From assembly GCA_910576925.1 (NCBI GenBank), contig CAJTKB010000016.1:1-27785 (forward strand): a stretch of 27,785 bases of DNA. Direction: 5' to 3'. How positions within the stretch are numbered: position 1 is the first letter of the stretch; each line of letters begins with the position of its first letter. Below are positions 16,396 through 23,296 of this stretch, piece after piece. This stretch comes from an uncultured Bacilli bacterium (GTDB lineage Bacteria; Bacillota_I; Bacilli_A; RF39; UBA660). The notes beneath the pieces are model-generated. The model searched no databases. It was given only the letters and a program-made list of their open reading frames with translations, and had not been told where the DNA came from. A program made the position numbers and the translations under genes.

Positions 16396-16855
16396 TAGAC
16401 TAGCGAAATGATATAAAAACTTTATATATATGGTAATCGCATAAAAATGGCCTTGATAAATTTCACCTATAAATGATTATATCACAGTATTCAAAAATTT
16501 ACTAAAGTGCCTTTTTACTAAGTATTATAAGACAAGCCTTTTTAATTTTACGTCAAAATTTTATGCAATTGTCTTAATATATTTATCGAATACGAGAGAA
16601 CTAACTTTCTAAGAAGCATATAGCGATTGAAAATAAGAAAGAGTTATTAAATTTACTTGGAAGTATTTATATTAGTGTTGTATGTAATATTTAAAATTGT
16701 GATAATATTAGTTAGATCTTGCAAATATAGATATTAATTGTAATATCTATATTACTTATGAAATTTCTGAAAAATTGAATTATGTGAAAAAACCAATAGA
16801 TTATTTGATAAAGTCGTATTGTGAATATAAATAATTAAAAAAATTTTATAATGTA
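16396..16855. other. Gene-free AT-rich stretch
   Basis: I see no convincing gene in about 460 bases. Short open frames exist on both strands but lack ribosome sites. The main structure is a perfect 12-bp inverted repeat at 16724-16753. A short frame ending KKPIDYLIKSYCEYK just after it could be a remnant of a gene. Confidence 0.5.
16724..16753. repeat. Perfect 12-bp inverted repeat
   Basis: AATATAGATATT (16724-16735) and AATATCTATATT (16742-16753) are exact reverse complements with a 6-base loop. It lacks a T run and a gene end, so it is not an obvious terminator. Confidence 0.7.
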
Positions 16856-16899
16856 AAAAACTGATAAAGTTATCGACAATTGATAGTTTATCAGTTTTT
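16856..16899. terminator. Terminator after spoVIF, 13-bp stem
   Basis: AAAAACTGATAAA (16856-16868) pairs perfectly with TTTATCAGTTTTT (16887-16899). T runs follow on both strands. It lies 4 bp after the spoVIF stop and should end the der-spoVIF transcript. Confidence 0.88.
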
Positions 16900-16902
16900 C
16901 TT

Positions 16903-17142
16903 TTAGAACATTTTATCAATATTTTGTGGTACGTTATCATTAACTATTGTGTTTATAATTTTATCCTCTTTTTCCTTACTTACTTCTTTTCCTGTTAGGG
17001 TACTTATTTCTCTTATAACATCTCTTAAGGTATTTTCGTCTTTCATATTAGAACTTTGTAATTTTTGAGCTAAGTTCATAATTGTATTTTTATCTATACT
17101 TGTTTTGTTTTCTACTTTCTTAAAAAAGCTGTCTCCGAACAT
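16903..17142 (-). CDS. spoVIF: Stage VI sporulation protein F
   Basis: SpoVIF (YjcC in B. subtilis) is a small protein made in the mother cell that helps late coat gene expression and coat assembly. The 79-aa length and the pattern MFGDSFFKKVENKT, then IMNLAQKLQSSNMKDENTLR, then VSKEKEDKIINTI fit the family closely. It is all-helical and charged. TAGGAGGT is 6 bases before the ATG, but the GGAGGT can pair with an ACCTCC just upstream. It lies downstream of der and a 59-aa gene on the same strand; a dedicated sporulation promoter is not clear. Confidence 0.88.
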   Translation of the reverse strand: MFGDSFFKKVENKTSIDKNTIMNLAQKLQSSNMKDENTLRDVIREISTLTGKEVSKEKEDKIINTIVNDNVPQNIDKMF

Positions 17143-17148
17143 AGAAAA

Positions 17149-17176
17149 ACCTCCTATATTATTATATGTTGGAGGT
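17149..17176 (-). promoter_or_regulatory. Hairpin that would mask the spoVIF ribosome site
   Basis: On the minus strand ACCTCC (17176-17171) pairs with GGAGGT (17154-17149), with an imperfect ATAT/ATAT inner pairing. The right arm is the Shine-Dalgarno sequence and is followed by TTTTTC, so the hairpin could block translation or act as a weak terminator. Confidence 0.5.
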
Positions 17177-17182
17177 ATTATT

Positions 17183-17362
17183 TTAGTTATGTTTGTTTAA
17201 CTTTTTTTCACATTTATTTATTTTTTTTGTTATTTCCTCACATTTTTTAGTAAATTCTTCTAAGGAAATTGTCTTTTTTTGATAACGCTCATTTAAAATT
17301 TCGTATGCTTTTTTTAAGCTTTCTAACTCAGATTCTGGATTTTTTTTACTAAAACCAAACAT
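17183..17362 (-). CDS. Small coiled-coil protein, 59 aa, coupled to der
   Basis: The ATG overlaps the der stop by one base (TAATG on the minus strand), with AAAGGA about 8 bases upstream inside der. The product begins MFGFSKKNPESELESLKKAY, is highly charged and helical with heptad-like spacing (L13, L16, Y20, L23, then I44, I48, L55), and has two cysteines (C41, C51). I know no function. The MFGxSxxK start resembles that of SpoVIF next door, which may be chance. The coupling and clean codon pattern make it a real gene. spoVIF follows after 40 bp. Confidence 0.75.
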   Translation of the reverse strand: MFGFSKKNPESELESLKKAYEILNERYQKKTISLEEFTKKCEEITKKINKCEKKLNKHN

Positions 17363-18669
17363 TATTCGTCATCCTTTCTATTTTTAAATTGGAGAGTAAT
17401 TGGAGTTCCTTCTAAATCAAAACTTTCTCTTATTTTATTTTCTAAGTATCTTTCATAGGAAAAATGTACTAGTCCTTTATTATTTACTCTAAAGGTAAAT
17501 TTAGGAGGAGTTATATCCGTTTGACTTGTAAAATATATTTTTAATCTTTTTCCCTTATAACTTGGTGGAATATTTAACTCATATGCTTCATTTATAACAC
17601 TATTTAAAAGACTTGTTTTTATTTCCTTTTTTATGTTTTCTGCTACTTTAACAACTTCTGGCATAAGAGATGATATTCTCATTTTGGTAAGCGCTGATAA
17701 GAATACTATTGGTGCATATGGAACAAATTGAAATTCTGCTCTTATTAATTTTTTGTAATCATTTATATTTTCATCCTTCTTTGTATCCCATTTGTTTACA
17801 ACGATAATTAAACCTTTGCCTTTCTCAATAGCATAACCTGCAATATGTTTGTCATGTTCCCTAATTCCTTCCTCAGCATTTATTACTAGAAGACATATAT
17901 CACTTCTATCTATTGCTCTCATTGATCTAATCAGACTATATTTTTCAACTGATTCGTAGATTTTTCCCTTTTTTCGCATTCCTGCTGTATCTATTAAGAT
18001 GTATTCCTCTTTATTATATTTTAAGATACTATCGATTGAGTCTCTTGTTGTTCCCGCAATATTTGAGACAACTACTCGCTCTTCATTTAGTAAGGCATTC
18101 ATTAAAGAACTTTTTCCAACATTAGGCCTTCCTATTATAGATATTTTTACTCTGTTATCAATAACATCACTTTCTATTTTTTTGAAATCTTTACAAATTG
18201 TACTTAATAGTTCTGTATAACCAGTATTATGAATAGCACTTATTGGAATATAGGTATCAAAACCTAACTCATAAAAATCATATATATTATCTTGTGAATT
18301 TTTAACATCCATTTTATTGATAGCTACTATTACTTCTTTATTTGATTTTCTAAGTATATCTCTTACTATTCTATCATTTTCTGTTAGTCCCTCTTTACCA
18401 TCTACTAGAAAAACTACAATAGTTGCTTCATTAATAGCAAGTTCAGCTTGCATTTTTATTTCATCATTAAATGTCAAATTTGTAGCATCTATTCCTCCAG
18501 TATCGATTAAGTTAAACTTATAGTTATTATAAGTTACAGTTTCATAAATTCTATCTCTTGTAACTCCTGGGGTATCTTCTATTATAGATATCTTTTTGCC
18601 TGCGATTTTATTAAATAGGGTTGATTTACCAACGTTTGGACGTCCTACTAATGCAACAGTTGGTAACAT
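17362..18669 (-). CDS. der: Ribosome biogenesis GTPase Der (EngA)
   Basis: Der has two tandem GTPase domains and a C-terminal KH-like domain and is essential for 50S assembly. The 435-aa length is normal. The first domain has GRPNVGKS (9-16), DTPGV, DTGG and NKMD. The second has GRPNVGKSS near residue 181, DTAGM and NKWD. The KH-like end includes PPSYKGKRLKIYFTSQ and PPKFTFRVN. AGAGGTGA lies before the ATG. It has its own promoter, divergent from the TPR gene, and its stop is fused to the start of a small coiled-coil gene. Confidence 0.98.
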   Translation of the reverse strand: MLPTVALVGRPNVGKSTLFNKIAGKKISIIEDTPGVTRDRIYETVTYNNYKFNLIDTGGIDATNLTFNDEIKMQAELAINEATIVVFLVDGKEGLTENDRIVRDILRKSNKEVIVAINKMDVKNSQDNIYDFYELGFDTYIPISAIHNTGYTELLSTICKDFKKIESDVIDNRVKISIIGRPNVGKSSLMNALLNEERVVVSNIAGTTRDSIDSILKYNKEEYILIDTAGMRKKGKIYESVEKYSLIRSMRAIDRSDICLLVINAEEGIREHDKHIAGYAIEKGKGLIIVVNKWDTKKDENINDYKKLIRAEFQFVPYAPIVFLSALTKMRISSLMPEVVKVAENIKKEIKTSLLNSVINEAYELNIPPSYKGKRLKIYFTSQTDITPPKFTFRVNNKGLVHFSYERYLENKIRESFDLEGTPITLQFKNRKDDE

Positions 18670-18693
18670 AGTATCACCTCTTTTCTTTCAAAA

Positions 18694-18702
18694 ATTCTAT
18701 CA
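18694..18702 (-). promoter_or_regulatory. Extended -10 promoter of der
   Basis: On the minus strand TG-A-TAGAAT (18702-18694) lies about 25 bases before the ATG; TTTACT 18 bases upstream is a fair -35. Confidence 0.55.
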
Positions 18703-18738
18703 TAAAATGTTTAAAAAGTAAATCAGATGAAATTTTAA

Positions 18739-18767
18739 TTGCATTTTATTAAAATATTTGTTATTAT
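18739..18767 (+). promoter_or_regulatory. Promoter of the TPR protein gene
   Basis: TTGCAT (18739-18744) and TATTAT (18762-18767) are 17 bases apart, giving a start near 18774 and a short leader. Confidence 0.6.
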
Positions 18768-18796
18768 AGTTAGCAACTTTATTGGAGGGGGATTTT

Positions 18797-19594
18797 ATGA
18801 TAAAAAATAAGAGTAATAAGTATTTACAACTAGGTTATGTGAGAGATTTATTGTGTAAAGGAAATGTAGAGGTAGCTCGTCAGATGCTTTCGGATTTATT
18901 AAAAATTAATCCAAATGATTCTTTAATTTTACATCTTTTAATAGAAACTTATATTAAAACTGGAGAATATGATACTGCTCTTTCTATGCTTGAAAATGGT
19001 GCAGTAAATAGAGATAGATGCTTGGCTGTAGATTTAATGAGTCTTTATATTAAATTAGGTATGGATGATAGTATACAAAAAGCATATTTAAAATATTTTA
19101 AAGAAAAGAAACAGCATAATGAGAAAAATAGGATTATTTCTGATATTTATAGGGATCAGATGTTTGCATATTTAAATAGTAACTATGGTTATGATTTGCC
19201 AATTGAAAATAATCATTTAGTGTCTATTAAAATGCTAAAGAATTATAGTAAAAATGCTACTATTGAAAAATTAGAAAAAGATAATTGTAGAGAGGATAGA
19301 AAAAATATATTTAAAGTTGAAGATATTTCTAGTTTATATAATAGAGTAAAAAAATATGTTAATAATAATGCAAATAATGGTGTTTTTCAATTACCTGTTT
19401 TTGATGAATATTTTTTCCATTTAGATGATTGTGGAATGGTAGATGGCGAAAGTACAGATTATTTTAGAACTGTTACAGTTGTAAACACATCTAAAATTAT
19501 AGCTATGTATCCAGTTGTATATAGTAGATATCGTGATTATAATGAACTTGTAAAAAAACAAAATGATGGGAAAAAGTTTGTAAAAACAAAATAA
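18797..19594 (+). CDS. TPR-repeat protein with unrecognised C-terminal domain
   Basis: The 265-aa protein has about three helical repeats in its first 110 residues (YVRDLLCKGNVEVARQMLSD, LIETYIKTGEYDTALSMLEN, LMSLYIKLGMDDSIQKAYL) spaced like TPR units. The C-terminal half (about 125-265) is different: a polar helical linker, then a beta-rich part with FFHLDDCGMVDGES and TVVNTSKIIAMYPV, which I do not recognise. No signal peptide is seen. The ATG at 18797 follows GGAGGGGG; a TTG at 18782 would place the ribosome site inside the gene. It is single, with a shared terminator toward the spore cassette. Confidence 0.75.
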   Translation: MIKNKSNKYLQLGYVRDLLCKGNVEVARQMLSDLLKINPNDSLILHLLIETYIKTGEYDTALSMLENGAVNRDRCLAVDLMSLYIKLGMDDSIQKAYLKYFKEKKQHNEKNRIISDIYRDQMFAYLNSNYGYDLPIENNHLVSIKMLKNYSKNATIEKLEKDNCREDRKNIFKVEDISSLYNRVKKYVNNNANNGVFQLPVFDEYFFHLDDCGMVDGESTDYFRTVTVVNTSKIIAMYPVVYSRYRDYNELVKKQNDGKKFVKTK

Positions 19595-19650
19595 TAAATA
19601 TAAATAATTGGAGAAGATAATTCTTAATTATAACTTTTAAAGTTTAAAAT

Positions 19651-19688
19651 AAAACTGATAAATAATCAATAATTATTTTATCAGTTTT
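19651..19688. terminator. Bidirectional terminator between TPR gene and spore cassette
   Basis: AAAACTGAT (19651-19659) pairs with ATCAGTTTT (19680-19688), and the inner AAATAAT/ATTATTT continues the stem with one bulge. It sits between convergent genes. The outer arms match those of the hairpin at 16856-16899. Confidence 0.85.
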
Positions 19689-21061
19689 TATGTAGTAGCA
19701 TTTATATTGGGATTTGAACTTTTTGACCATTCTACTATTTTTCTCCAAGTAGCAGAATCAACTACACCAGTTTGCTTTAAATTGAATTTTTTTTGAATAT
19801 ATAAAATTGATTGTTCTGTTAAATTATCAAATATTCCTGATACTCTTACTCCTGGTATTTCATGAGTATTTTGACATATTGTATATAGAAAATTTTGTAA
19901 TCGTATTATATCTTCTCCTTCCATTTCTTTAGATAAAAATATTCCTGGATAGAATTCATCTACATATATTAAATATTCTGTAGGAATAGTATTTAATGTT
20001 TGTTCAAAAGCTTCTAGGATAGCTTTCCAAGTGTTTCTATCAACTATTCCTGTTTCTAATAATCCATAATATTTTTGAAATTCTTTAACTGCTATTTCAG
20101 TTTTTTCATTGAATACTTCCCCTGAAAGATTTGAAAAAGGGATATTAGGATTAAAAAATGAGATAAAATCTAGCATATAATTTAATGTTCTTATAAAATA
20201 TCCTGTTTCTCCTAGTTTTAGTTCTTTACTATATACAAGGGAGGCTTCATCGATATTTATTCCTTCTGAATATATATCAGATATTTGTTTTACAGCATTA
20301 TAAATATATTTTATTTTATACCAAGTGGATTTATCAACTATTCCTGTTGGCTCTAGATCAAATATTTCTTGAAACTTTTTTACTGCATCTTCTAATTCTT
20401 TTGTAAAAAAAACTGTATCGTCCTCTATAATTGGTATTGCAGGGTAATTTTCTCCTATTCGGTTTAATTCAAGTTTTAAAGTCCTAACAAAGTCACCAGA
20501 ATAACCTAGTTTTATAGGAAAGTTTGGATAAGATGAAATATTAGGTTCTACTGGTGCATTATAAATTATTTCAATATCATCACCATAAAAATACTTAAGT
20601 ATTTCTAAAGGAGTCTTTCCTTCATTAGCAAGATTTACTGTTTCCCATTGTAATAAGCCATCACAAGTAGAATTTTTTCCATCACAGTATACTGCAAAAA
20701 GAGGTTGAACTTGACCTTTTTTAACAATATAAGTATTAAAAATATCATCTACTATTTGCGAAATATTTTCAAAAAATTGTTGATTTTCCACAAATTTCTG
20801 ATCATATTGAGGATTGCTTGTTATATCAAAGTCGTATCCTTGGGATGGATACCATTCATTATAGATCCTGTTTAATGCAAAAGATATTTGAGCGATTATA
20901 TTTGCTTTTATAGCATCAGTTGGCCAAGTGGGATAGATTTCACTTGATGCTACATTTTTGATATATTCTTGAAATGGAACGGTTATATTCTTAGCAACCT
21001 CATCTGGTGCTCCTAAGTGAACTGTTATTTCTGTTGGAATAATTGGATTTCTAATTGCCAA
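19688..21061 (-). CDS. Spore-associated protein with conserved N-terminal domain and three peptidoglycan-binding repeats
   Basis: The N-terminal domain (about residues 1-165) resembles the SpoIID-like region found in clostridial peptidoglycan-binding proteins: ITVHLGAPDE, VPFQEYIKNVASSEIYPTWP, ANIIAQISFALNRIY and CDG..LLQWETVNLANEGKTP. It is followed by three PG_binding_1 units ending in PTGIVDKSTWYKI, LETGIVDRNTWKAI and KQTGVVDSATWRKI. It should bind cortex or coat. No signal peptide is present, as expected for mother-cell coat proteins. The likely start is a TTG at 21061, 9 bases after AAGGGAG; another TTG at 21070 touches that site. It overlaps the upstream gene by 11 bp and ends the cassette. 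Confidence 0.85.
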   Translation of the reverse strand: MAIRNPIIPTEITVHLGAPDEVAKNITVPFQEYIKNVASSEIYPTWPTDAIKANIIAQISFALNRIYNEWYPSQGYDFDITSNPQYDQKFVENQQFFENISQIVDDIFNTYIVKKGQVQPLFAVYCDGKNSTCDGLLQWETVNLANEGKTPLEILKYFYGDDIEIIYNAPVEPNISSYPNFPIKLGYSGDFVRTLKLELNRIGENYPAIPIIEDDTVFFTKELEDAVKKFQEIFDLEPTGIVDKSTWYKIKYIYNAVKQISDIYSEGINIDEASLVYSKELKLGETGYFIRTLNYMLDFISFFNPNIPFSNLSGEVFNEKTEIAVKEFQKYYGLLETGIVDRNTWKAILEAFEQTLNTIPTEYLIYVDEFYPGIFLSKEMEGEDIIRLQNFLYTICQNTHEIPGVRVSGIFDNLTEQSILYIQKKFNLKQTGVVDSATWRKIVEWSKSSNPNINATT

Positions 21062-21473
21062 GGGTATCAACTCCCTTAAAATTTATCTCTGGATTCATCT
21101 TTATATTTTGTATTACTTTTATTTCACCAATAATACCAATATTATTTTTTTTTGCTATTCCATAATTTTTATGAACTGCTGTTAAGTCATATAAAGTGTA
21201 TGCTGGAGGGGCATCTTTAGTTATTAGGGAAGAATTCTTCGGTGCAGGAAGAATAATATTTTCTATTGAGCCACTAGAATTGGTATTTCCTTGAAAAAAT
21301 ATTATATTATTATTATTAATTGTTTTTGTTATTAATACTTCAGTATTTGGTATAGGAACAGCTTTATAGGCAGTATAAACATTTACTTTTAAGTAGCCTA
21401 TTTCTGGATTTTCTTCCACAAATTTTTTATAATCTTCAGTTTTTTTAAATTCTTCAAAAGTTAATAAGTCCAT
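21051..21473 (-). CDS. Small conserved protein of the spore LysM cassette
   Basis: The 140-aa protein has a helical start (MDLLTFEEFKKTEDYKKFV) and then a beta-sandwich-like domain: GYLKVNVYTAYKAVPIPNTEVLI, a hydrophobic strand IIFFQGNTNSSGSIENIILP, then proline-rich PAPKNS and DAPPAYTLYDLTAVHKNYG. The pattern is that of carboxypeptidase regulatory-like/SpaA-type repeats (value, then Gly-x-Thr with 'SSG' turn). It has no signal peptide. Its ATG immediately follows the LysM gene stop, with AGGAG inside the LysM gene end, so the three genes are translationally coupled. It probably helps assembly of the cortex-coat layer; this is inference. Confidence 0.72.
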   Translation of the reverse strand: MDLLTFEEFKKTEDYKKFVEENPEIGYLKVNVYTAYKAVPIPNTEVLITKTINNNNIIFFQGNTNSSGSIENIILPAPKNSSLITKDAPPAYTLYDLTAVHKNYGIAKKNNIGIIGEIKVIQNIKMNPEINFKGVDTLGN

Positions 21474-22307
21474 TTATATCTCCTTTATGTTTAATTTTTG
21501 TCCTATTTCAAGGTCATTTGTTGTTAAATTATTTAAGTTTTTGATTTCTTCTACAGTTGTTCCATATTTTTTAGCGATAGAGTATAGGTTATCGCCTTTT
21601 TTTACAGTATATGTTTCATATGATGGCGGTATATATGATGTTCCGAAACATTCCTTTATACTTGTTGGTGGAGTATATGAATTGTTACTAATAATCAATT
21701 GTTGTCCTATTGTAAGAAGAGGACTTGTTAAGTTATTTGCATCTATTATTGTTTCAGGTGTAGTATTAAATTTTTTTGCAATAGAGTATATTGAATCTCC
21801 TTTTTTAACTGTATATGTATTTTGCAAATTGTTAGTTGAATTAGATGTGTCGTTTGGTTTTATTATTAAAGTTTGATTAATTGCTAGGTTATCATTTTGA
21901 AGATTATTTAACTTTTTTATATCATTTACTGTTGTTCCATATTTTTTAGCAATTTCATATAAATTGTCTCCTTCTTTTACAGTGTATTTTATATAATCAT
22001 CATTATTACTTATAGTTGTTGTTAATGGAATCATTAAAGTTTTTCCAATTTCAAGATTTGTACTTTTTAAGTTATTGGCTGCTATAATTTCTTCTGGTGT
22101 TATATTATACTTTTGTGCAATAGAATATATTGAATCGCCTTTTTCTATAGTATAAGTCATCATATTACTAGAAGGTATTAATATTGAATTACCTGGAGTA
22201 AGTACCCCAGAAATATTGTTAATTTCCTTAAGCGTATTTGCTGTTGTTCCAAACTGTTTAGCTATTCCGCATAAAGTGTCTCCCTTTTGGATTATATATG
22301 TTTGCAT
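21474..22307 (-). CDS. Protein with five LysM domains, probable spore coat/cortex morphogenetic protein
   Basis: LysM domains bind N-acetylglucosamine polymers such as peptidoglycan. Five are present over 277 aa, at about residues 2-45, 50-93, 107-150, 163-206 and 232-275, each with the Y-x-V/I-x-x-GD-x-(L/I) start and a final (L/M)xIP/K strand. Repeats 2 and 4 are alike (KGDSIYSIA) and repeats 3 and 5 are alike (GDNLYxIAKKYGTTV). A linker with FGTSYIPPSYE precedes the last. There is no signal peptide, which fits a mother-cell protein like SafA or the LysM coat proteins. GAGGTG precedes the ATG. It is first in the coupled cassette with the next two genes. Confidence 0.88.
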   Translation of the reverse strand: MQTYIIQKGDTLCGIAKQFGTTANTLKEINNISGVLTPGNSILIPSSNMMTYTIEKGDSIYSIAQKYNITPEEIIAANNLKSTNLEIGKTLMIPLTTTISNNDDYIKYTVKEGDNLYEIAKKYGTTVNDIKKLNNLQNDNLAINQTLIIKPNDTSNSTNNLQNTYTVKKGDSIYSIAKKFNTTPETIIDANNLTSPLLTIGQQLIISNNSYTPPTSIKECFGTSYIPPSYETYTVKKGDNLYSIAKKYGTTVEEIKNLNNLTTNDLEIGQKLNIKEI

Positions 22308-22331
22308 AATTCACCTCAATTTATTATATGT

Positions 22332-22360
22332 TTTTTATGTGAATTATTTTAAAAATATAG
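22332..22360 (-). promoter_or_regulatory. Candidate sporulation (sigma-E-like) promoter of the LysM cassette
   Basis: On the minus strand CTATATT (22360-22354) and CATAAAAA (22339-22332) are 14 bases apart, near the sigma-E pattern. A second CATATAAT (22330-22323) is a better -10 for sigma-E or sigma-K but would start inside the ribosome site. Confidence 0.4.
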
Positions 22361-22377
22361 ATTTAATTTATATCATT

Positions 22378-22386
22378 TGATAAAAT
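22378..22386 (+). promoter_or_regulatory. Extended -10 promoter of the zinc-ribbon/U32 operon
   Basis: TG-A-TAAAAT (22378-22386) lies 24 bases before the ATG. The -35 is poor (TAGATT, 22358-22363). It faces away from the LysM cassette promoter within the same 100 bases. Confidence 0.4.
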
Positions 22387-22410
22387 AAGAATAGTTGGGA
22401 GATGGAATTT

Positions 22411-22884
22411 ATGTATTGCAAAAGTTGTGGAAACAAATTGCGAAGTGGTAGCAAATTTTGTTCAAAGTGCGGAGAAGTAATTGAAAATGAAAATGATAGC
22501 ATTAAAGCTAGTAATAAGGATAAGAAAAAGATAGAAAAGGAAGTAGTTAAGGGCGAGGTTATATTAGATAGAGAGAAAGTTGAAGATACTAATTTAATAT
22601 ATTGTAGAAATTGTGGTCAGGAAATACCAAGTGATAGTACTATTTGTCCGATATGTAGATATCATTTAGTAAGTAACTCTACAGAAACAAGTACTCTTGA
22701 AGCTATTATGATATGTTTATTTTCCTTTTTTATTCCTATAGTTGGACTTGTTTTGTGGGCTATTTTTAAAGATGAAGATAGATCAAAAGCTAAAAAGGCT
22801 TTAATATCAGCACTTAGTGGTATGTTAGTAGGATTGTTATTTGTATTTTTTATATTTATTTTTTTGATATTGATATTTTCATAG
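22411..22884 (+). CDS. Double zinc-ribbon membrane protein
   Basis: The 157-aa protein has two zinc ribbons: C3, C6, C17, C20 at the start (YCKSCGNKL, FCSKCGE) and a second around residues 65-85 (YCRNCGQEI, ICPICRY). After a charged linker come two hydrophobic segments, FFIPIVGLVLWAIF and a long one at the C-terminus (about 130-157), joined by a basic loop. So the ribbons should be cytoplasmic with the tail in the membrane. Such zinc_ribbon_2 plus TM proteins are common in Firmicutes and lack known function. I use the ATG at 22411 (GGGAG, 9 bases upstream) over 22402. It is followed after 10 bp by a paralogue. Confidence 0.82.
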   Translation: MYCKSCGNKLRSGSKFCSKCGEVIENENDSIKASNKDKKKIEKEVVKGEVILDREKVEDTNLIYCRNCGQEIPSDSTICPICRYHLVSNSTETSTLEAIMICLFSFFIPIVGLVLWAIFKDEDRSKAKKALISALSGMLVGLLFVFFIFIFLILIFS

Positions 22885-22894
22885 GAGGATTAAG

Positions 22895-23272
22895 ATGTAT
22901 TGTAAAAATTGTGGAAAAAAATTAGATAGTAAAGCAAATTTTTGTGAATATTGTGGAGAAAAGGTAGAGAATAATAAGAAAAAGGTATATTGTACTTTTT
23001 GTGGAAAAGAGATTCTGGAAAGTGATTTAGTTTGTCCTTATTGTTTAAAAAATGTTAAAAAGAATCTTGAATTTGGTAGTATTGATTCGCAAACTAAATT
23101 ACTTTGTATATTGTCATTCTTTGTTCCTATTATGGGTTTAGTTTTGTGGCTTATATATAAAGATAATGAAGCTGATAAAGCACAAAAGATAATAAATTGG
23201 ACTATACTAGGTTTTGTTTTATGGACAGCTTTAAAAATTGTTAAAATTATGTTTGGAATACTTTGGTGGTAA
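22895..23272 (+). CDS. Double zinc-ribbon membrane protein, paralogue of the previous gene
   Basis: The 125-aa protein again has two CxxC...CxxC ribbons (YCKNCGKKL, FCEYCGEK; then YCTFCGKEI, VCPYCLKN) and the same membrane motif as its neighbour, FFVPIMGLVLWLIYKD versus FFIPIVGLVLWAIFKD. The linker is shorter and the C-terminal helix differs. AGGAGG precedes the ATG. The two genes look like a tandem duplication, and the U32 gene follows 24 bp later, suggesting one transcript. Function unknown. Confidence 0.82.
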   Translation: MYCKNCGKKLDSKANFCEYCGEKVENNKKKVYCTFCGKEILESDLVCPYCLKNVKKNLEFGSIDSQTKLLCILSFFVPIMGLVLWLIYKDNEADKAQKIINWTILGFVLWTALKIVKIMFGILWW

Positions 23273-23296
23273 TTATTAAAAAAGTGAGTTGAGTTT

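Noticed and set aside
16396..16855. Possible small RNA or toxin-antitoxin pair in the gene-free stretch
   Set aside because: No promoter-terminator pair and no small genes with ribosome sites were found; only an inverted repeat stands out.
16752..16940. 62-residue minus frame in the gene-free region
   Set aside because: It runs through the spoVIF terminator and overlaps spoVIF; no ribosome site.
21487..21876. 129-residue plus frame opposite the LysM gene
   Set aside because: It mirrors the LysM repeats on the other strand, a known artefact of repeated coding sequence.
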